Counted from the stretch's first letter, positions 13,201 through 23,485 are shown. The stretch is 64,000 nucleotides of DNA from Telmatactis stephensoni (GCA_029948255.1 JALIZF010001430.1:124001-188000), one strand, 5' to 3'. A program made the numbers and translations. The notes: generated by a model from the letters alone, not told the origin.

Positions 13201-15541
13201 TCCCCGTCCATTTACGATCGAAGTCCCCCCCCCCCCCCCCGGGCTTGTACCACTAAATCAGCTAGTAGCTCACTAGATGGATCCAAGTGCTGGGATAGGA
13301 AAAGGAAACAAAGAGCAGATTTTGTATGAGTGTGAAATGGACTGCACAATCATGCAGTGACCAGGTTAGTCTCGTGTTGTCAATAAAAATATTTACTGAG
13401 TGGGAGGGCTGGATGGGAAAATATTTGGCTCAAGGTTATGCCATACAGATTGAGCGCAGCGAGGTCTGTGTAAATGACCAAGAGCCAAATATTTTCCCAT
13501 ACAGCCCGACCTAACTCAGTCAATAAGTATTTTATTATATGACCATTTTTTGTTATAAACGTACTACAAAACCTCTCAAATAGAAATAGAAATAGAACAT
13601 GCAAGCAGGGAAATACAGGTCATATAATAAGTGAATTATTTTATATATCATTTGCTAAATTGAAATTTTGGTTTTATAAATGAATCATCATTAATCAAGT
13701 CACAAACATACTATAAAAACAAGATGCAAAATGTGTTGACTTGTCCCCACAAATCAATACAATTGGAGATTCAAAAAGCAGGAAGCTACCAGTTTTTCTA
13801 AAAAAGGAAATGACTGATATCTCCACAAATAAGCATTAACATCTATCCAGAATATATTATATGAAATTTGAGAACCACATTTGTAGAAACCTTTGATACT
13901 TATCATAAATTCATAGCACATGCTTTAGACAATAGTATCTACCAGCTGACTGTCAAAATTCAAAGCTCATCAATGCATCCATGGAAAATCCTCATCTTAT
14001 GCACAAAATTCCAACCTATATTTTTAATCTAAAATAAACTAGTTTCTTTACTGAAATGTTAAAAGGTTTAGAGAAAGAAATTGCAATAAATGGCATCTTT
14101 TGATATGTACAATACAGAAGAGAGCAGTTTAGAATAAATTGAAGACACACCTTGGAAGAGATGCTGTGTAAAAAGTGTTCAAACTAGAAATATACACAAT
14201 ACATCATAAAGAGAAAAATGTTATGAAATGAAAAATGCATTCTTTCTAGTAGTAATTCAAACCCAGAAGTTCAAGAATGTGGTTTTGAGTCGTACTAAGT
14301 GACTTGTCAATTGACAGGATCTCTGCATAGATTGTGAATGAGGAATAATTTCTGAAGCAAAATTGTTTTTTGATGTACAAAAATATTCTATAATACATAA
14401 AAAGGTTATCTTCTACCTTCTTCATTGATGTTCATGGTGGCAGCTTTAGAAAGAAGTCAAATTCTGAAGGATTTTGGACAATAATTTAGACGTTTGTACT
14501 ATACTCTGTAAGAAAGCAGAGGAAATGCCAAGCAACAAAGAATACCCCACATCTGATTCAAAGCCAAACATCTGCCGACCACACCTCATATATGCAAATT
14601 ATGTTTGATTGACAACCTGCTTTATCCATATTCAAACCAGTGGGGTTGGGATCATGCCTTTACTTCATAAACAATTAATATGAAAGTATAAAAATACAAT
14701 ATATAAATGTACAAAAAGATCCTTCAAAAGCCTGGATAACATTTGATAACAATCGATTCATCATCGCTTCAATGGGTCTTGTAAACTGTACAATCATTCA
14801 ATTTATAATCAATTATGGATTTGTTAATTTACAAAAACGAATAATGCTACATTAACCCTTGCCAAACAGAGGTAATAAGTTTGAATGAAGTGGACGTGAG
14901 GCTTTCACAATGAATACTATTCGGTTTTCCGGAAATTACAACATTTACGGAGGAAGCCAAAGGCACAGAACAGACATCGAGATTCAGGCTTTTAAAACTA
15001 ATCGATTAAAATATATGAACAAGACAGAAATCAGTGGAAAAATCAAAGTCTGATTAGAATCTAGATAGCACTTGATCATTAAATGACAGGAAAATGAACG
15101 TTCACTTTACCGCGGTACGCCATAGCCATCAATTTCAAAATACGAGCAAGAGTCAAGTCTCACAAAAACACGATTTGCGACTAATAAATAAACTTACTTT
15201 ACGGGAAAAATAATAAAAATTAAACCAATTCAAAAAGGCAACAACAAAGGGTTAGCTTAAATCCCCCTCAAGCGTCATTATTTTGGTGTATTAAAGAAAG
15301 CAGTGAAGATTTGTTGAACAAACTACTTGCGCTAAAGTAAAACAGGAAGCGAGGCCAAACTTGCCGCTGTCAAGAATTAACAGACCAAAAACTCACCTTC
15401 AAGTTGAGCTCCCGTAAGCATAAATCGCTAAAATTAAAGTCATGGAGTTAATAACCCGTCCAAACATGGGAGAGATGATAAACGATAGCAATTAAAGCAA
15501 TACGACATCGTTATACGATACAGACGTACCTTGTCAGCCAT
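4205..15541 (-). CDS. septin, SEPT3/9/12 group, with EF-hand-like N-terminus
   Basis: Coding exons in transcription order: 15530-15541, 15397-15427, 11901-12056, 11288-11461, 10999-11124, 9995-10076, 6346-6601, 5915-6013, 5506-5602, 5186-5237, 4205-4340 (stop TAG). All have GT/AG sites and the phases join without a break: 1221 nt, 406 residues. An alternative first exon at 14417-14435 gives 398. Septin signatures appear in order: [12 protein letters not shown]-loop [10 protein letters not shown]3 [13 protein letters not shown] and IPDTRVHC, G4 AKAD, septin-unique FAIVGSD...[19 protein letters not shown]. There is no C-terminal coiled coil, as usual for the SEPT3/9/12 (group 1A) septins. These are GTP-binding proteins that assemble into filaments at membranes and the cell cortex. 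The oddity is the first ~75 residues, which align with the helix-loop-helix spacing of two EF-hands instead of the usual variable septin N-terminus. Introns carry many inverted-repeat elements. Confidence 0.93.
4976..5166. repeat. fold-back element in last septin intron
   Basis: Arms of about 83 bases (4977-5059 and 5079-5165) are inverted copies, for example AGCACTTGGGAATTGTAAGA against its complement, around a 20-base loop. The flank at 4848-4915 carries the GCGCTCTAATTGGCC motif that also precedes the hairpin at 29535-29633, so both may belong to one element family. Confidence 0.75.
5698..5837. mobile_element. inverted-repeat element, family J copy 1
   Basis: The ends TTTCATATGACTGG and CCCATTCATACGA are inverted, with inner match to the copy at 22685-22816 (a ...ATGGCAC.GTCAC / GTCACGGTATGGT core). 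It lies in the septin intron between exons 5506-5602 and 5915-6013. There is no coding capacity, so it is non-autonomous. Confidence 0.55.
8600..8867. mobile_element. family B element relic, right end intact
   Basis: The right end reads TGTTATCACTTGCTGCT, identical to the terminal repeat of the family B copy at 10580-10824, and the interior around 8739-8770 matches the same family (GTACGAATAGCTTGAAATAA). The left terminus is not recognisable, so the start given is approximate. A minisatellite element (8876-9275) has inserted directly beside it. Confidence 0.5.
8876..9275. mobile_element. TIR element with 11-bp minisatellite core, copy 1
   Basis: It begins GGTAATCGTGAACAATCTGC and ends with the inverse (GCAGATTGTTCATGATTACC), with about 37 bases of terminal inverted repeat. 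Flanks are a perfect 9-bp duplication, TATATGCTT, at 8867-8875 and 9276-9284. The core is a run of 11-bp units of form CTTAYCG followed by ACCA, TTAC or TCAT. A subterminal hairpin (GTAAGTGGTC / GACCACTTAC) lies just inside the left end. The long frames across it on both strands are only the repeat read through. It sits in the septin intron between the G3 and G4 exons. Confidence 0.85.
9291..9474. mobile_element. TIR element with 11-bp minisatellite core, copy 2
   Basis: Same termini as copy 1, shorter core. It is flanked by a perfect 9-bp duplication of its own, CTTTAAGAA, at 9282-9290 and 9475-9483, so it is a separate insertion, six bases beyond the right target duplication of copy 1. One core unit is interrupted (GACCACTGTCTTATCG). 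Confidence 0.85.
9495..9645. mobile_element. inverted-repeat element, family D
   Basis: The ends CTTAGGGTGTTTTCCATTCA and its inverse (AATGGAAAATACCCTAAG) enclose a 150-bp non-coding body, with inner inverted match GTGGAACCAA / TTGGTTCCAC. It lies immediately right of the second minisatellite element. Confidence 0.7.
10155..10300. mobile_element. inverted-repeat element, family L
   Basis: ATGTCTCTGTACTGTGATAT and its near-inverse (ATATCACAGAACAGAGACAT) bound 146 bases. A partial relative follows at 10360-10382 (ATGTCTCTGTCCTCTGATAT). It lies in the septin intron between exons 9995-10076 and 10999-11124. Confidence 0.65.
10580..10824. mobile_element. TIR element family B, copy 1
   Basis: Perfect 17-bp terminal inverted repeats AGCAGCAAGTGATAACA / TGTTATCACTTGCTGCT with a perfect 9-bp target duplication, AGCTTGACT, at 10571-10579 and 10825-10833. 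It is 245 bp and non-coding. The 9-bp duplication would suit Mutator-like transposases, but no transposase is present to test this. Confidence 0.85.
11288..12056 (-). other. EF-hand-like segment of the septin, two exons
   Basis: Exons 11901-12056 and 11288-11461 (first part) encode a segment with the layout hydrophobic helix (LSKVFKFA), loop [12 protein letters not shown], helix, [10 protein letters not shown], a loop region ending KGLLSY, then helix [11 protein letters not shown]. Loop 1 has D at 1, E at 3, T at 5, G at 6, V at 8 and D at 9, but T instead of E at 12. Loop 2 is degenerate. Calcium binding is therefore doubtful; the fold may persist. Confidence 0.55.
12833..13243. mobile_element. 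G-run-ended element, family N copy 1
   Basis: It starts CCCGGGGG... and ends ...CCCCCGGG, with inner inverted match AGGACGGGGATGCT / AGCATCCCCGTCC. Flanks are a perfect 8-bp duplication, CTTGTACC (12825-12832 and 13244-13251). The core repeats CCCTAAAAGGTACC five times at irregular spacing. It lies in the long septin intron upstream of 12056. Confidence 0.8.
13380..13536. repeat. imperfect hairpin element
   Basis: TCAATAAAAATATTTACTGA...GGGAAAATATTTGGCTC is inverted at GAGCCAAATATTTTCCC...CTCAGTCAATAAGTATTTTA. The preceding 13325-13350 (GTATGAGTGTGAAATGGAC) resembles the end of family J. Confidence 0.6.
14417..14435 (-). CDS. septin alternative first exon, form B
   Basis: An ATG in near-ideal context (GCCACCATGA) begins MNINEE and reaches a GTAGAA donor in the same phase 1 as form A, so the two starts are interchangeable and mutually exclusive. 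Form B would need its own promoter inside the first long intron, or skipping of form A. No transcript is available to confirm it. Confidence 0.6.
15397..15541 (-). CDS. septin alternative first exons, form A
   Basis: Exon 15530-15541 encodes MADK, with ATG in the context CAAGATGG (A at -3, G at +4) and a GTACGT donor. After a 102-nt intron, exon 15397-15427 adds ten codons ([10 protein letters not shown] plus one base) with acceptor TTTTAG and donor GTGAGT. The leftover base joins the exon at 11901-12056 to make an Ala codon. This is probably the distal promoter form. Confidence 0.75.
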
Positions 15542-16418
15542 CTTGTACCTTCATCCGGCGAGAGCCCGCATGTTTCAGGTCAGTTGTGTCCTTATTGAAG
15601 CCGAAAGGCGGGACGACGCAAGGACGACGCACATACGAAAAGGGCGCCTGATGGGATGATTGCCCTTTGCCCGATTAACTTTTAATCAAAAACTCTGTTT
15701 GTTAGTACTAGGAGAATTTGCATAGAATACTATAAACAAACTGAAATATTTTTGAGTTCTATAGCGTGGGAACTTTTCCAATTTCTTTCACTTCCAAACT
15801 TTAATTCTTTTCTAACTCTCTTTTTTAGTTTTTCCCATTTTTTAACCTAAAATTTTAACTTAATGAAAATGCTTACTGAAGATAAGTTACTGCCCTTCAA
15901 TCAGCTTTAATGGCAAACTCTGGTGATAGACAATAACCACACATCAATATCTTTTTGAGAAGGCAGGAGCAAATTTTAAACTTTTTGCATCCATCCATCC
16001 ATAATAATTAAATATTTATTTGATTTGTTATTGGCAAATAAAATATTTACTTTTTCTCTTTTGATTTGATTTTCACAGTGATTTAATGTTCTTTTCAATT
16101 ATTAGCATCAAACTCCTAAACTACAATCATAGACAGGCTACTTGGGACATGCTATGAATTTACTGTGACAATTCCATCAGTCTAAATATGCTCCTTAGCA
16201 AAATGAAAAATTTGTCCCTCCTCTCTTCCCTCCAATTTAAAAATGTTGATCTGTACCGAGATCAACATAGGATCCCAGCTACCTACTGAATGCCTTGTCA
16301 GGGACCAACATTGCTTGGTGGGGGGAGAGGAAGGGAGTAAAATGATTTCTACTGTCAGCAACATTGTACTAGCACAATTTGTCACTGTTTGTAGTTGTGT
16401 AGCAAATTTTAAAATTAT

Positions 16419-16581
16419 GAATGAAAAGAAGTGCATAATTTATTAGGTCGTCCCTAAAGGAATTTTCAGATATAATGTATAAATGACACAATGTACAATA
16501 ATTGTACATTGTGTCATTTATGCATTATATCTGAAAATCCCTTTAGGGACGACCTAATAAATTATGCACTTCTTTTCATTC
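16419..16581. repeat. near-perfect 81-bp-arm palindrome
   Basis: Arms 16419-16499 and 16501-16581 with a one-base loop and about two mismatches. The right half is the exact complement of the left for long runs (TTATTAGGTCGTCCCTAAAG). It lies about 190 bases past the ACTMAP stop codon, so it may be in or near the 3' UTR. Confidence 0.85.
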
Positions 16582-16770
16582 ATTCAATTTATACATTCAT
16601 TAAGTTTAATGAATAATTTTCAGATATAGTGTACAAATAATGACACAATGTACAATATAATGTACAATTTTCTGAGGTAATTAATAACTCCACACTATGT
16701 ACTGAGAATATAAGAAATAAAGAAATAGTTTTTTTCCTAAAAAAATAAAATAATATTTAAGGTTTGAAAT

Positions 16771-19645
16771 TTACCATAAATAAATAACTTTTTTACAAAG
16801 ACCTCCACCTACTCCTCCTTCTGAAAAAATAAACTCTTTTATTTCCTCCTTATTCTTTGAGTATTCATATAAATTAGCATTGCTTTCTTGTAATAATTTC
16901 CAGGGCCACAATGCAATATGTCTTGACTTTGGCTGCCTGGCCAGGAAGAACAAGGATGAAGTATTTAAATTTGTTGGTAGTTGGAGGTCAATATTGCCTG
17001 GTCTACACAGAGTATAAATGGTTGAAAAACTTTCATCAACTTGTAAATCAGTCATGTCACAATGTTCTAGAAGTTTGGACCAATCATATGAACTGTCATT
17101 GAACTTGCAGAAAAATCCTGAATAAAGAAAAAATGCAGACATAAATATGGAGCAGGTTCCATATAGTCTGGCTTGTTAATTTTTTCCGTTACTTGGACTT
17201 CCTTATTTTCCATTCCTTGGGCTTCCTGTGTCATAATTTTGTTTTATCTCCTAACCTAAAGTGCCCAAATTTGAAATCCGTATTATACCACAGGGAGCCC
17301 AAGCAACAGAAAAAAATTAAGAGCAAGACTTGGAGTTTCATACAACAGGGAAAATGTCTACAACAGAGTCACTACATGTTAATAATAATTATTGATGGAA
17401 GAAACTTAGAATGGTCACGACATGGCATGGTCTAATTACATTATTCCTAGTATGTTTGTGAAGGAAGGCCAACAAAAAAGGGAAGTCCTAAAGCAAATTT
17501 TGAAAAAGCCAAAAGAAGTGGCCAGGAACAAGAATAACCATGTCAAAGGGGGTAGCTGTAAGGCTGAAGCTGACAACACTGACAACTCAGTTCCCACAAT
17601 ATATCAAACTAACTTGTTAATATCCTTAATCCCTCCTTCCCCTCAGATCGTTATACTACCATACCTGTAAGCACTGCCCAGTGGGACTTGTGTCCATTTG
17701 CTAAACAAGGTTCATGATTAGGACTTGCATCATATGGCACTAACAAAGGATTTCCTTGGTACAAATGGTTTACAATTGCATTAAGATGATCAAAACCACA
17801 ATCTGTGACTTTACTCTCTAATCTGTAAAATTTGTTAGCTAAATAACTTAAGTCTTTGGCTGAAAACATTTCACCTTGGCTTGAGAAGGACAATTCTTTG
17901 GCAAGAGTTAATAATGCTGATAATTCTGATTCTGAGTTGTCATATTGAAGGGTTGTTGGTAATGGTGTTGGTAATAGTTTGCCCTGTTTTGTGAGATGGG
18001 TCATTTCTGCAGCCATACTAAGAGAAACTAGACCACACCTAAAAAAATGTGATATCAAATTGGTGAGCAAAACATAGATACTGACAGAAATGATTATGGA
18101 AAGTTTAGGTTCAATGTAGAAATTAATCAATGGTTGAAATAAACATATTTAGAAAGGATCAATAAATGAATGAGTGAATGAATAAATGAATGGAGGAAGG
18201 ACGGAGGGATGGAGGGAATGAGGGAAGGAAGGAATGAATGAAAGAAAGACTGAGTAAATATATCATTATTAGTATAAACAGAAGCTGCATGGAAGGTGTT
18301 TTGGGTGATCTGTGATTTGACTAAATCCATGAAAGCAAACCAGATTTGTTTAACATTAATTAATAAAAGCTACAAGCTAGACTAAGTGTGAAGTCAAGAT
18401 CAGAATGAATCTGACAACTCACATGTTGTATTTTCCTGGGGGGGGGGGGGGGGGGGGTTACAACAATTACATAATGCCTCTAGATAATGCTCACAGAAAT
18501 ACAGCCAAGAGAAAACAAAAATCCTATTTGCATGCATGCAAGCACTCCATTTATGTTTTCCCCTGGCTATGCCAATCAAAACTATTTACTTAAGATGTGT
18601 TGCTGCTTTTCCTGATTCAGAAGCTTCTTCACTGGGCAAGGCAATAACTCAAACAAAATTTAAATATGCGTGATTCATGAATTGACGGGAGTCACTGGTT
18701 GAAGTGTGATTCATGAACTGATTGAGGCATCATTTATGATCAATAGCCCCCCCTCCTCCCCCTTCCAGCCCTTGTACAAATAATTGAACCGATGAATGAA
18801 TATCTGAATGCATTGGTAAATGTCAGAGTTACACTGTATTAGACAAACGAACAATGCAAGAACTGATGTCACTGTTATTAAATCAAATCAACCAAAGCCA
18901 TTACAGTTGAACCTCTTGTAAGCAAACACCCTCAGGACCAGAATTGGTGTCTGCTGACAAGAAGTGTCTGCGGTGCTATTGGGCCGGGAGGTTAACAATG
19001 TAGAGTTTGTTGGAGAAGGGACCGAGGGTTGCTGTCTGCTTATAGGAGGTGTCTGCTTACAAGAGGTGTCCATTTGTGGAGGTGCAACAAATTCATCAGT
19101 TAGTTACCTCCACCACCCCCTTCCTAGCTAACAGGTACCAGACAGGGAAAGGAACACATGAACATAACATTCAATTCAAATAGCTAGACACTTATGAAAT
19201 TTAATATGACATAATTCAACATAACAAACCATACTATATTCTATGTTAGTGAGACCTTTGTCCAAGGCTGAACCGCTCGTGCAATGCAAGCAGAGGGTTG
19301 ATGTTACTTTTCTTCAGAGGAATGGGGAAGGTAGATCGAGTCAAGCTTCTGCTCGCATATGGTAATGCAATAAGAATTTGACATTATCAAAATTTCTCAC
19401 CTGGGAGCACTTCCCTGTAGCTTTGGCGTAACATCAATGTTACTCAAAATCCATTTTGTTTCGTGTTGGACACTTTTCTGTGAAACTATTTGATCAAACA
19501 AGACTTTCTTGCACTGCTCCAAAACATCCCTTATTTTGGAGCTTTGTAGATTTTCTGAAATTTGAACTGGTCCTGATTTTTCTCTGTTAATCAATAGAGG
19601 AGGTGGCGGTGGAGGAAGAGGCACAAAGGCCAAAGGAGTTGACAT
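16771..19645 (-). CDS. ACTMAP: actin maturation protease (ACTMAP, C19orf54 homologue)
   Basis: Three exons on the minus strand: 19401-19645 (ATG at 19645), 17665-18038 and 16771-17117 (stop TAA). Phases join exactly: 966 nt, 321 residues, close to the human protein (about 350). Exon 1 encodes a proline run (PLPPPPPPLL) at about residues 8-17, as in ACTMAP, where it is thought to recruit profilin-actin. Exon 2 opens at RCGLVSLSMAA, which holds the presumed catalytic Cys, followed by QGEMFSAKDLSYLAN, LLVPYDA and HKSHWAVLTG with the His. Exon 3 ends with the conserved HIALWPWKLLQESNANL and EGGVGGGLC. The family enzyme removes the acetylated N-terminal residue(s) of immature actin in the cytosol. 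All key motifs are intact, so it is probably functional. Intron 1 (18039-19400) contains a G run at 18436-18457 and an inverted-repeat element. Confidence 0.93.
18905..19075. mobile_element. inverted-repeat element in ACTMAP intron 1
   Basis: ACCTCTTGTAAGCAAACACC on the left and GGTGTCTGCTTACAAGAGGT on the right form the terminal repeats of a non-coding element of about 170 bp. Similar ends occur in pogo/Tigger-type elements of many animals; the class is not provable from this copy. Confidence 0.6.
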
Positions 19646-21188
19646 TTTTGTCTACAGTTTTATGTCGGCATTTTTTCGCTTTCTTCTGCGCGCCATTTTA
19701 TGCCTCCGAACAAAATGCACAGGAAGCCCGTGCTGAAACAGGAATTCCATTAACGATACAAAGGGTAAACAAACCTACTGAATCTTTTGATATAATTCAG
19801 TTTCATTATACTGTTATAGACTGTTATATTGTTATTTGTTATATTGTCCATGTATTGTCAAGTTTGTTTAACGCCTTATTTGAACCTAATCATTATATTT
19901 TTCAAGAACAATAGACGTTTTCTAAATGACTAATTTTCTATGAAGGAAGACAAAAATGGTCTACAAAGTCCAGGAAGTTGTTGGGATGAAATAGTATGAC
20001 GTCAAAATCATCAATTTCTTATGATGTAAGTCACAATAAAAAAGCAATTAGGACCGTATAAAGATTATGAGATATAGAGTATAAAGATATCAAACAGCAA
20101 ATACCAAATCCATATTCTGTTTACCCTGAAAAACAAACAAATTTTAGAAGTTACAGATGTCGGCAAGACCCGTCAAACGATGAGCACCAACGCCAGAACC
20201 GGATGCAGGAAAGCGAAAGAACCACCTTTTTATGAAATCGGAAAAGCTGAAGCGGGCCGTCTGTCCGCCTGAGTGATCTCTAGTTACAAGTGTTGTCTCA
20301 GTTGACGTAGCTAGCCAAAGGTCTTACGTATAGTCATGCATAGAGAAGCACTCAATAAGAGCACAACGATAGAGCACGAAAATTCGAATACCATCAAATT
20401 GTTCTCTGGAGTCAGAGCATTATATTTCACTACTAATTCAAGCCAGTTAGGGAGCTTCGTGCGGCACTAATCTACTGAGAGTAGGTACGGTCTTTGAGTG
20501 TAGATATGTGAGTTCTTTTCAATTCTTTCGCGGGAACTCGGCCATCAGTGACATTATATTCCGCTTTGAATCATACTATTTATAATGTTTACAGTGTTTT
20601 GTAACTGTTCCTGCCCTAAAATCATTTTAGCTGATTTTTCTCAAGATAGAATATCTTAGATCAGGAGTATGTGCCAGTTCTGTTGTCCCGTACGTCGTAA
20701 AACCTTTCAAAGCTGTTGGTTGACCCCTTTTAAGTGTTGACTAAACTTGTCGTCTTTATATAAATGCTTAGTAAATGTGCTTTGAGTTGTCTAATATATC
20801 ATTTAAGATTTTAACGAAAGACTTTTGTCGAGTTAATGATAACAGTCGTCAAGTGAGTGTAAAAACTATTAAGTCTGTAATATGTGTCAGAGATTAATTG
20901 AAATTCATTATTCTATATAAACGTGACATTGTCTCGATTGTTTCTAAATGTATTCTATATTCTTCTTCAACGCAGGACTCAACACAGGAGTTCAACTTCT
21001 TCGATATCTGCACTCTTCTTCTTCTGTGCCGCAACTTTCACGATTAGTGAATCAGTCGCTATTTTCCTTTGCTCAACACGTGGACTACACGGCTTCTGCC
21101 AGTAATCAGTTTATTTAGCCGGTCAAGTCGCCTTACAAAACTCCCAGACTATTACCAGTTGATAGAAACTATCAAAAGCGGCAAGGGG
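19646..21188. other. gene-free interval upstream of ACTMAP
   Basis: Contains the ACTMAP 5' flank. The plus-strand frame 19603-19914 overlaps ACTMAP exon 1 in antisense and is a shadow. No repeat, RNA gene or exon was recognised. Confidence 0.4.
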
Positions 21189-21575
21189 ATGAACAACTTA
21201 CACAATTTTGTCAAGCATCGGAAAGGGAAAGACCACAACATAGAAGAGGGTAAATGGCTGCTTATCTGCCCAGAAACAGACAGTACTGAATCGTTGGAAA
21301 AGTCTTCAGCTGATAGCAAAAAATATTCAATTACGGAAACAGCTCAAAGAAAACTACAGGAAACAACAAATAACACTTTCGCTCCTTCAAAAGAAAATAC
21401 AACGAAATCAAAAGATGAGAACGAAAATCCATCGTCGTCAACACTGACCACAAGGAGAAGAAATGCAATTTGCGATGTAATTGAGAGACACACTTCTTCA
21501 GGGAAAAAAAGTCTGAGGAAAGATCGTGAAGACTTACTACGTATTATTGCGCTTACCAATTATTCGTTACTCTAA
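21189..21575 (+). CDS. hypothetical Lys/Ser/Glu-rich ORF, 128 codons
   Basis: Unrecognised. From ATG at 21189 the frame encodes a charged, hydrophilic protein (starts MNNLHNFVKHRKGKDHN, ends IIALTNYSLL) with compositional bias more like coding sequence than the surrounding AT-rich DNA. The frame remains open upstream to about 21069 (LPDYYQLIETIKSG), and a possible acceptor CTCCCAG lies at 21146-21152, so this may be a terminal exon. No domain, signal peptide or membrane segment is visible. It could also be a decayed exon or retrotransposon piece. Confidence 0.3.
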   Translation: MNNLHNFVKHRKGKDHNIEEGKWLLICPETDSTESLEKSSADSKKYSITETAQRKLQETTNNTFAPSKENTTKSKDENENPSSSTLTTRRRNAICDVIERHTSSGKKSLRKDREDLLRIIALTNYSLL

Positions 21576-22375
21576 AAGTCATTGCGTGACCGAAGACGTT
21601 ATTGTTTATACACCTTTAAGCAAATACCATGCAATCTATCAGTTACTACTAGTTCGGTTATCTTCCAGACATCATAAAAACCAACAACTTTTAGGTCTAA
21701 CGTCGTATTACTAAAAAGCTTCCTGCGTTGTTTGTACTGAGACTTTGTAAACAAACAATTAATTAATTCATACATATCCTGCATGACAAGTGTTTCAATT
21801 TCAATAATAATTCATTTTGTTTAATAGTATTAACTGCTTCCCAGATACTTTTGTGATTGGTAACTTTAGTGATTCAGCAGTAATTTTCAACCCGGTGTTA
21901 AGCACAATTTTATTTTTATATTTTAATATTTATTTGATGTCTACCTATACAATGTTTTTCAGAAATATGCTTGCATTGTGAATATTGATCGTATAGCATA
22001 GAACGTATTGCACTGTTGGTCTAGTGGCTACATGGGCCAAAAAGCAAGACCAAAAAGATTTTCATTATATACAGAACATAATTATATCTTATTGTTTATG
22101 TCGGTATGTTGTCGGTACGTTATCAATGAGATCGCACAAAAGTGTCGTTTACATTTGTCTTTCCGGTTTTCCGATTTTATCAGTCTGAAATATCTATGCT
22201 ATCTGGAAATTATCTTTTTATCTTCCGTTGATACAAGTAAATATTAATATAAACAGAATTTCTATCGAAAGCAGCTGGCTTTATCGATATCGTCAATACA
22301 GCTAGTTGCTTTATTCAGTCAACCCCCAAAAGCAAATTCTCAGCTAGTTTTGCTTGGGTAGAATGAAATATATTA

Positions 22376-22516
22376 GAGTGATTTTCATAAACCCGTGAAA
22401 CAAATTTTAGCTATTAATGTGTAATAATCAATTTCAAACAATAGAAAACAAAAGCTTTAGAGTTTAGTAGTGTTTAATAAGCTAAGTTTTATTTCACAGG
22501 TTTATGAAAATCACTC
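22376..22516. mobile_element. TA-flanked 141-bp element, family A copy 1
   Basis: The ends GAGTGATTTTCATAAACCCG and TTTATGAAAATCACTC form terminal inverted repeats continuing through GTGAAA. TA flanks both sides (22374-22375, 22517-22518), the insertion signature of Tc1/mariner-like transposases. Non-coding. Confidence 0.85.
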
Positions 22517-22684
22517 TATATACCGATTGTTAGATATGCTAATATTTTTCGAGTTAGTTATTTTCTAAATAATTTGTAAGTTAAATTTTATAAATAGAAA
22601 GCAAAACAATAATAATGATATCCTTCTATAAATGTGTAGTATTGTGTTCTGACAGACAGGCAGTACCTACTACGTTCATACGTA

Positions 22685-22816
22685 TTTCGTATGAGTGTGA
22701 AACGGACCGCGCCATGCCGTAACCATGTCAGTGCCATGTTGTCTATAAAAACATTCGAAATTCCTATCGTAACTGTGCCGTGACCGTGTGGTGCCGTTTT
22801 CACAGTCATACGAAAT
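22685..22816. mobile_element. inverted-repeat element, family J copy 2
   Basis: TTTCGTATGAGTGTGAAACG and its inverse (TTTTCACAGTCATACGAAA) bound 132 bases. It shares core motifs with 5698-5837; the partial match at 13325 suggests a third degraded copy. Confidence 0.7.
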
Positions 22817-22858
22817 CTACTCTAGGATTGATGGGTAGCGCAATCGGGATAATTTGCT

Positions 22859-22897
22859 CCAAGAGAAAATGAGGTAAGTTACCTCATTTTCTCTTGT
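22859..22897. repeat. perfect short hairpin
   Basis: CAAGAGAAAATGAGGTAA followed by one base and the exact complement. It is stand-alone; there is no U run to suggest a terminator, which would not be expected in this genome anyway. Confidence 0.7.
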
Positions 22898-23450
22898 TTG
22901 CTCTTGATGTAGCCGATGGTTCTTCACTGACTGTACGTACCTCTGCGCGCTATGGAAAGGTTTAGCTAGAATGGAATGCAGTCATTCTCAAAAGGTCGTC
23001 AATACCGTGACGTACATTAGGAAATTTCAAAAGAAAACAGTTTATTTTTGTAGATGCTGCGATTTCTTATTGCGCGCATTTCCCTTTACAATACATCAAT
23101 CGTTCAGATCATTATTAATAGTAAAATAATTCATTCAAATTATGAACAGGACAAAATATTTATTAGGATTATATTTCCATATATCCCTTCACACCATCAG
23201 TGGACAAAAATGTTGCAGTTCTTGGATGGGCCGTCATCACTTTTGGTTAACAAACTGAGTTACCTGCTTCATTTGCATAACTGATTACCCGCTGCGCCAG
23301 AGTAATCTCGTGTGTGTGAATAGGCTACCGTCAATACAACGCAATATTAATTCACAAATAGCCATATAGTTTACGTCATCAGTGGTGACTTATATTCGCC
23401 TATTTACAAGGCCGGGGCACATACCCCCATCCCCAGTTTTTTCTGAGAAT

Positions 23451-23485
<35 letters not shown>

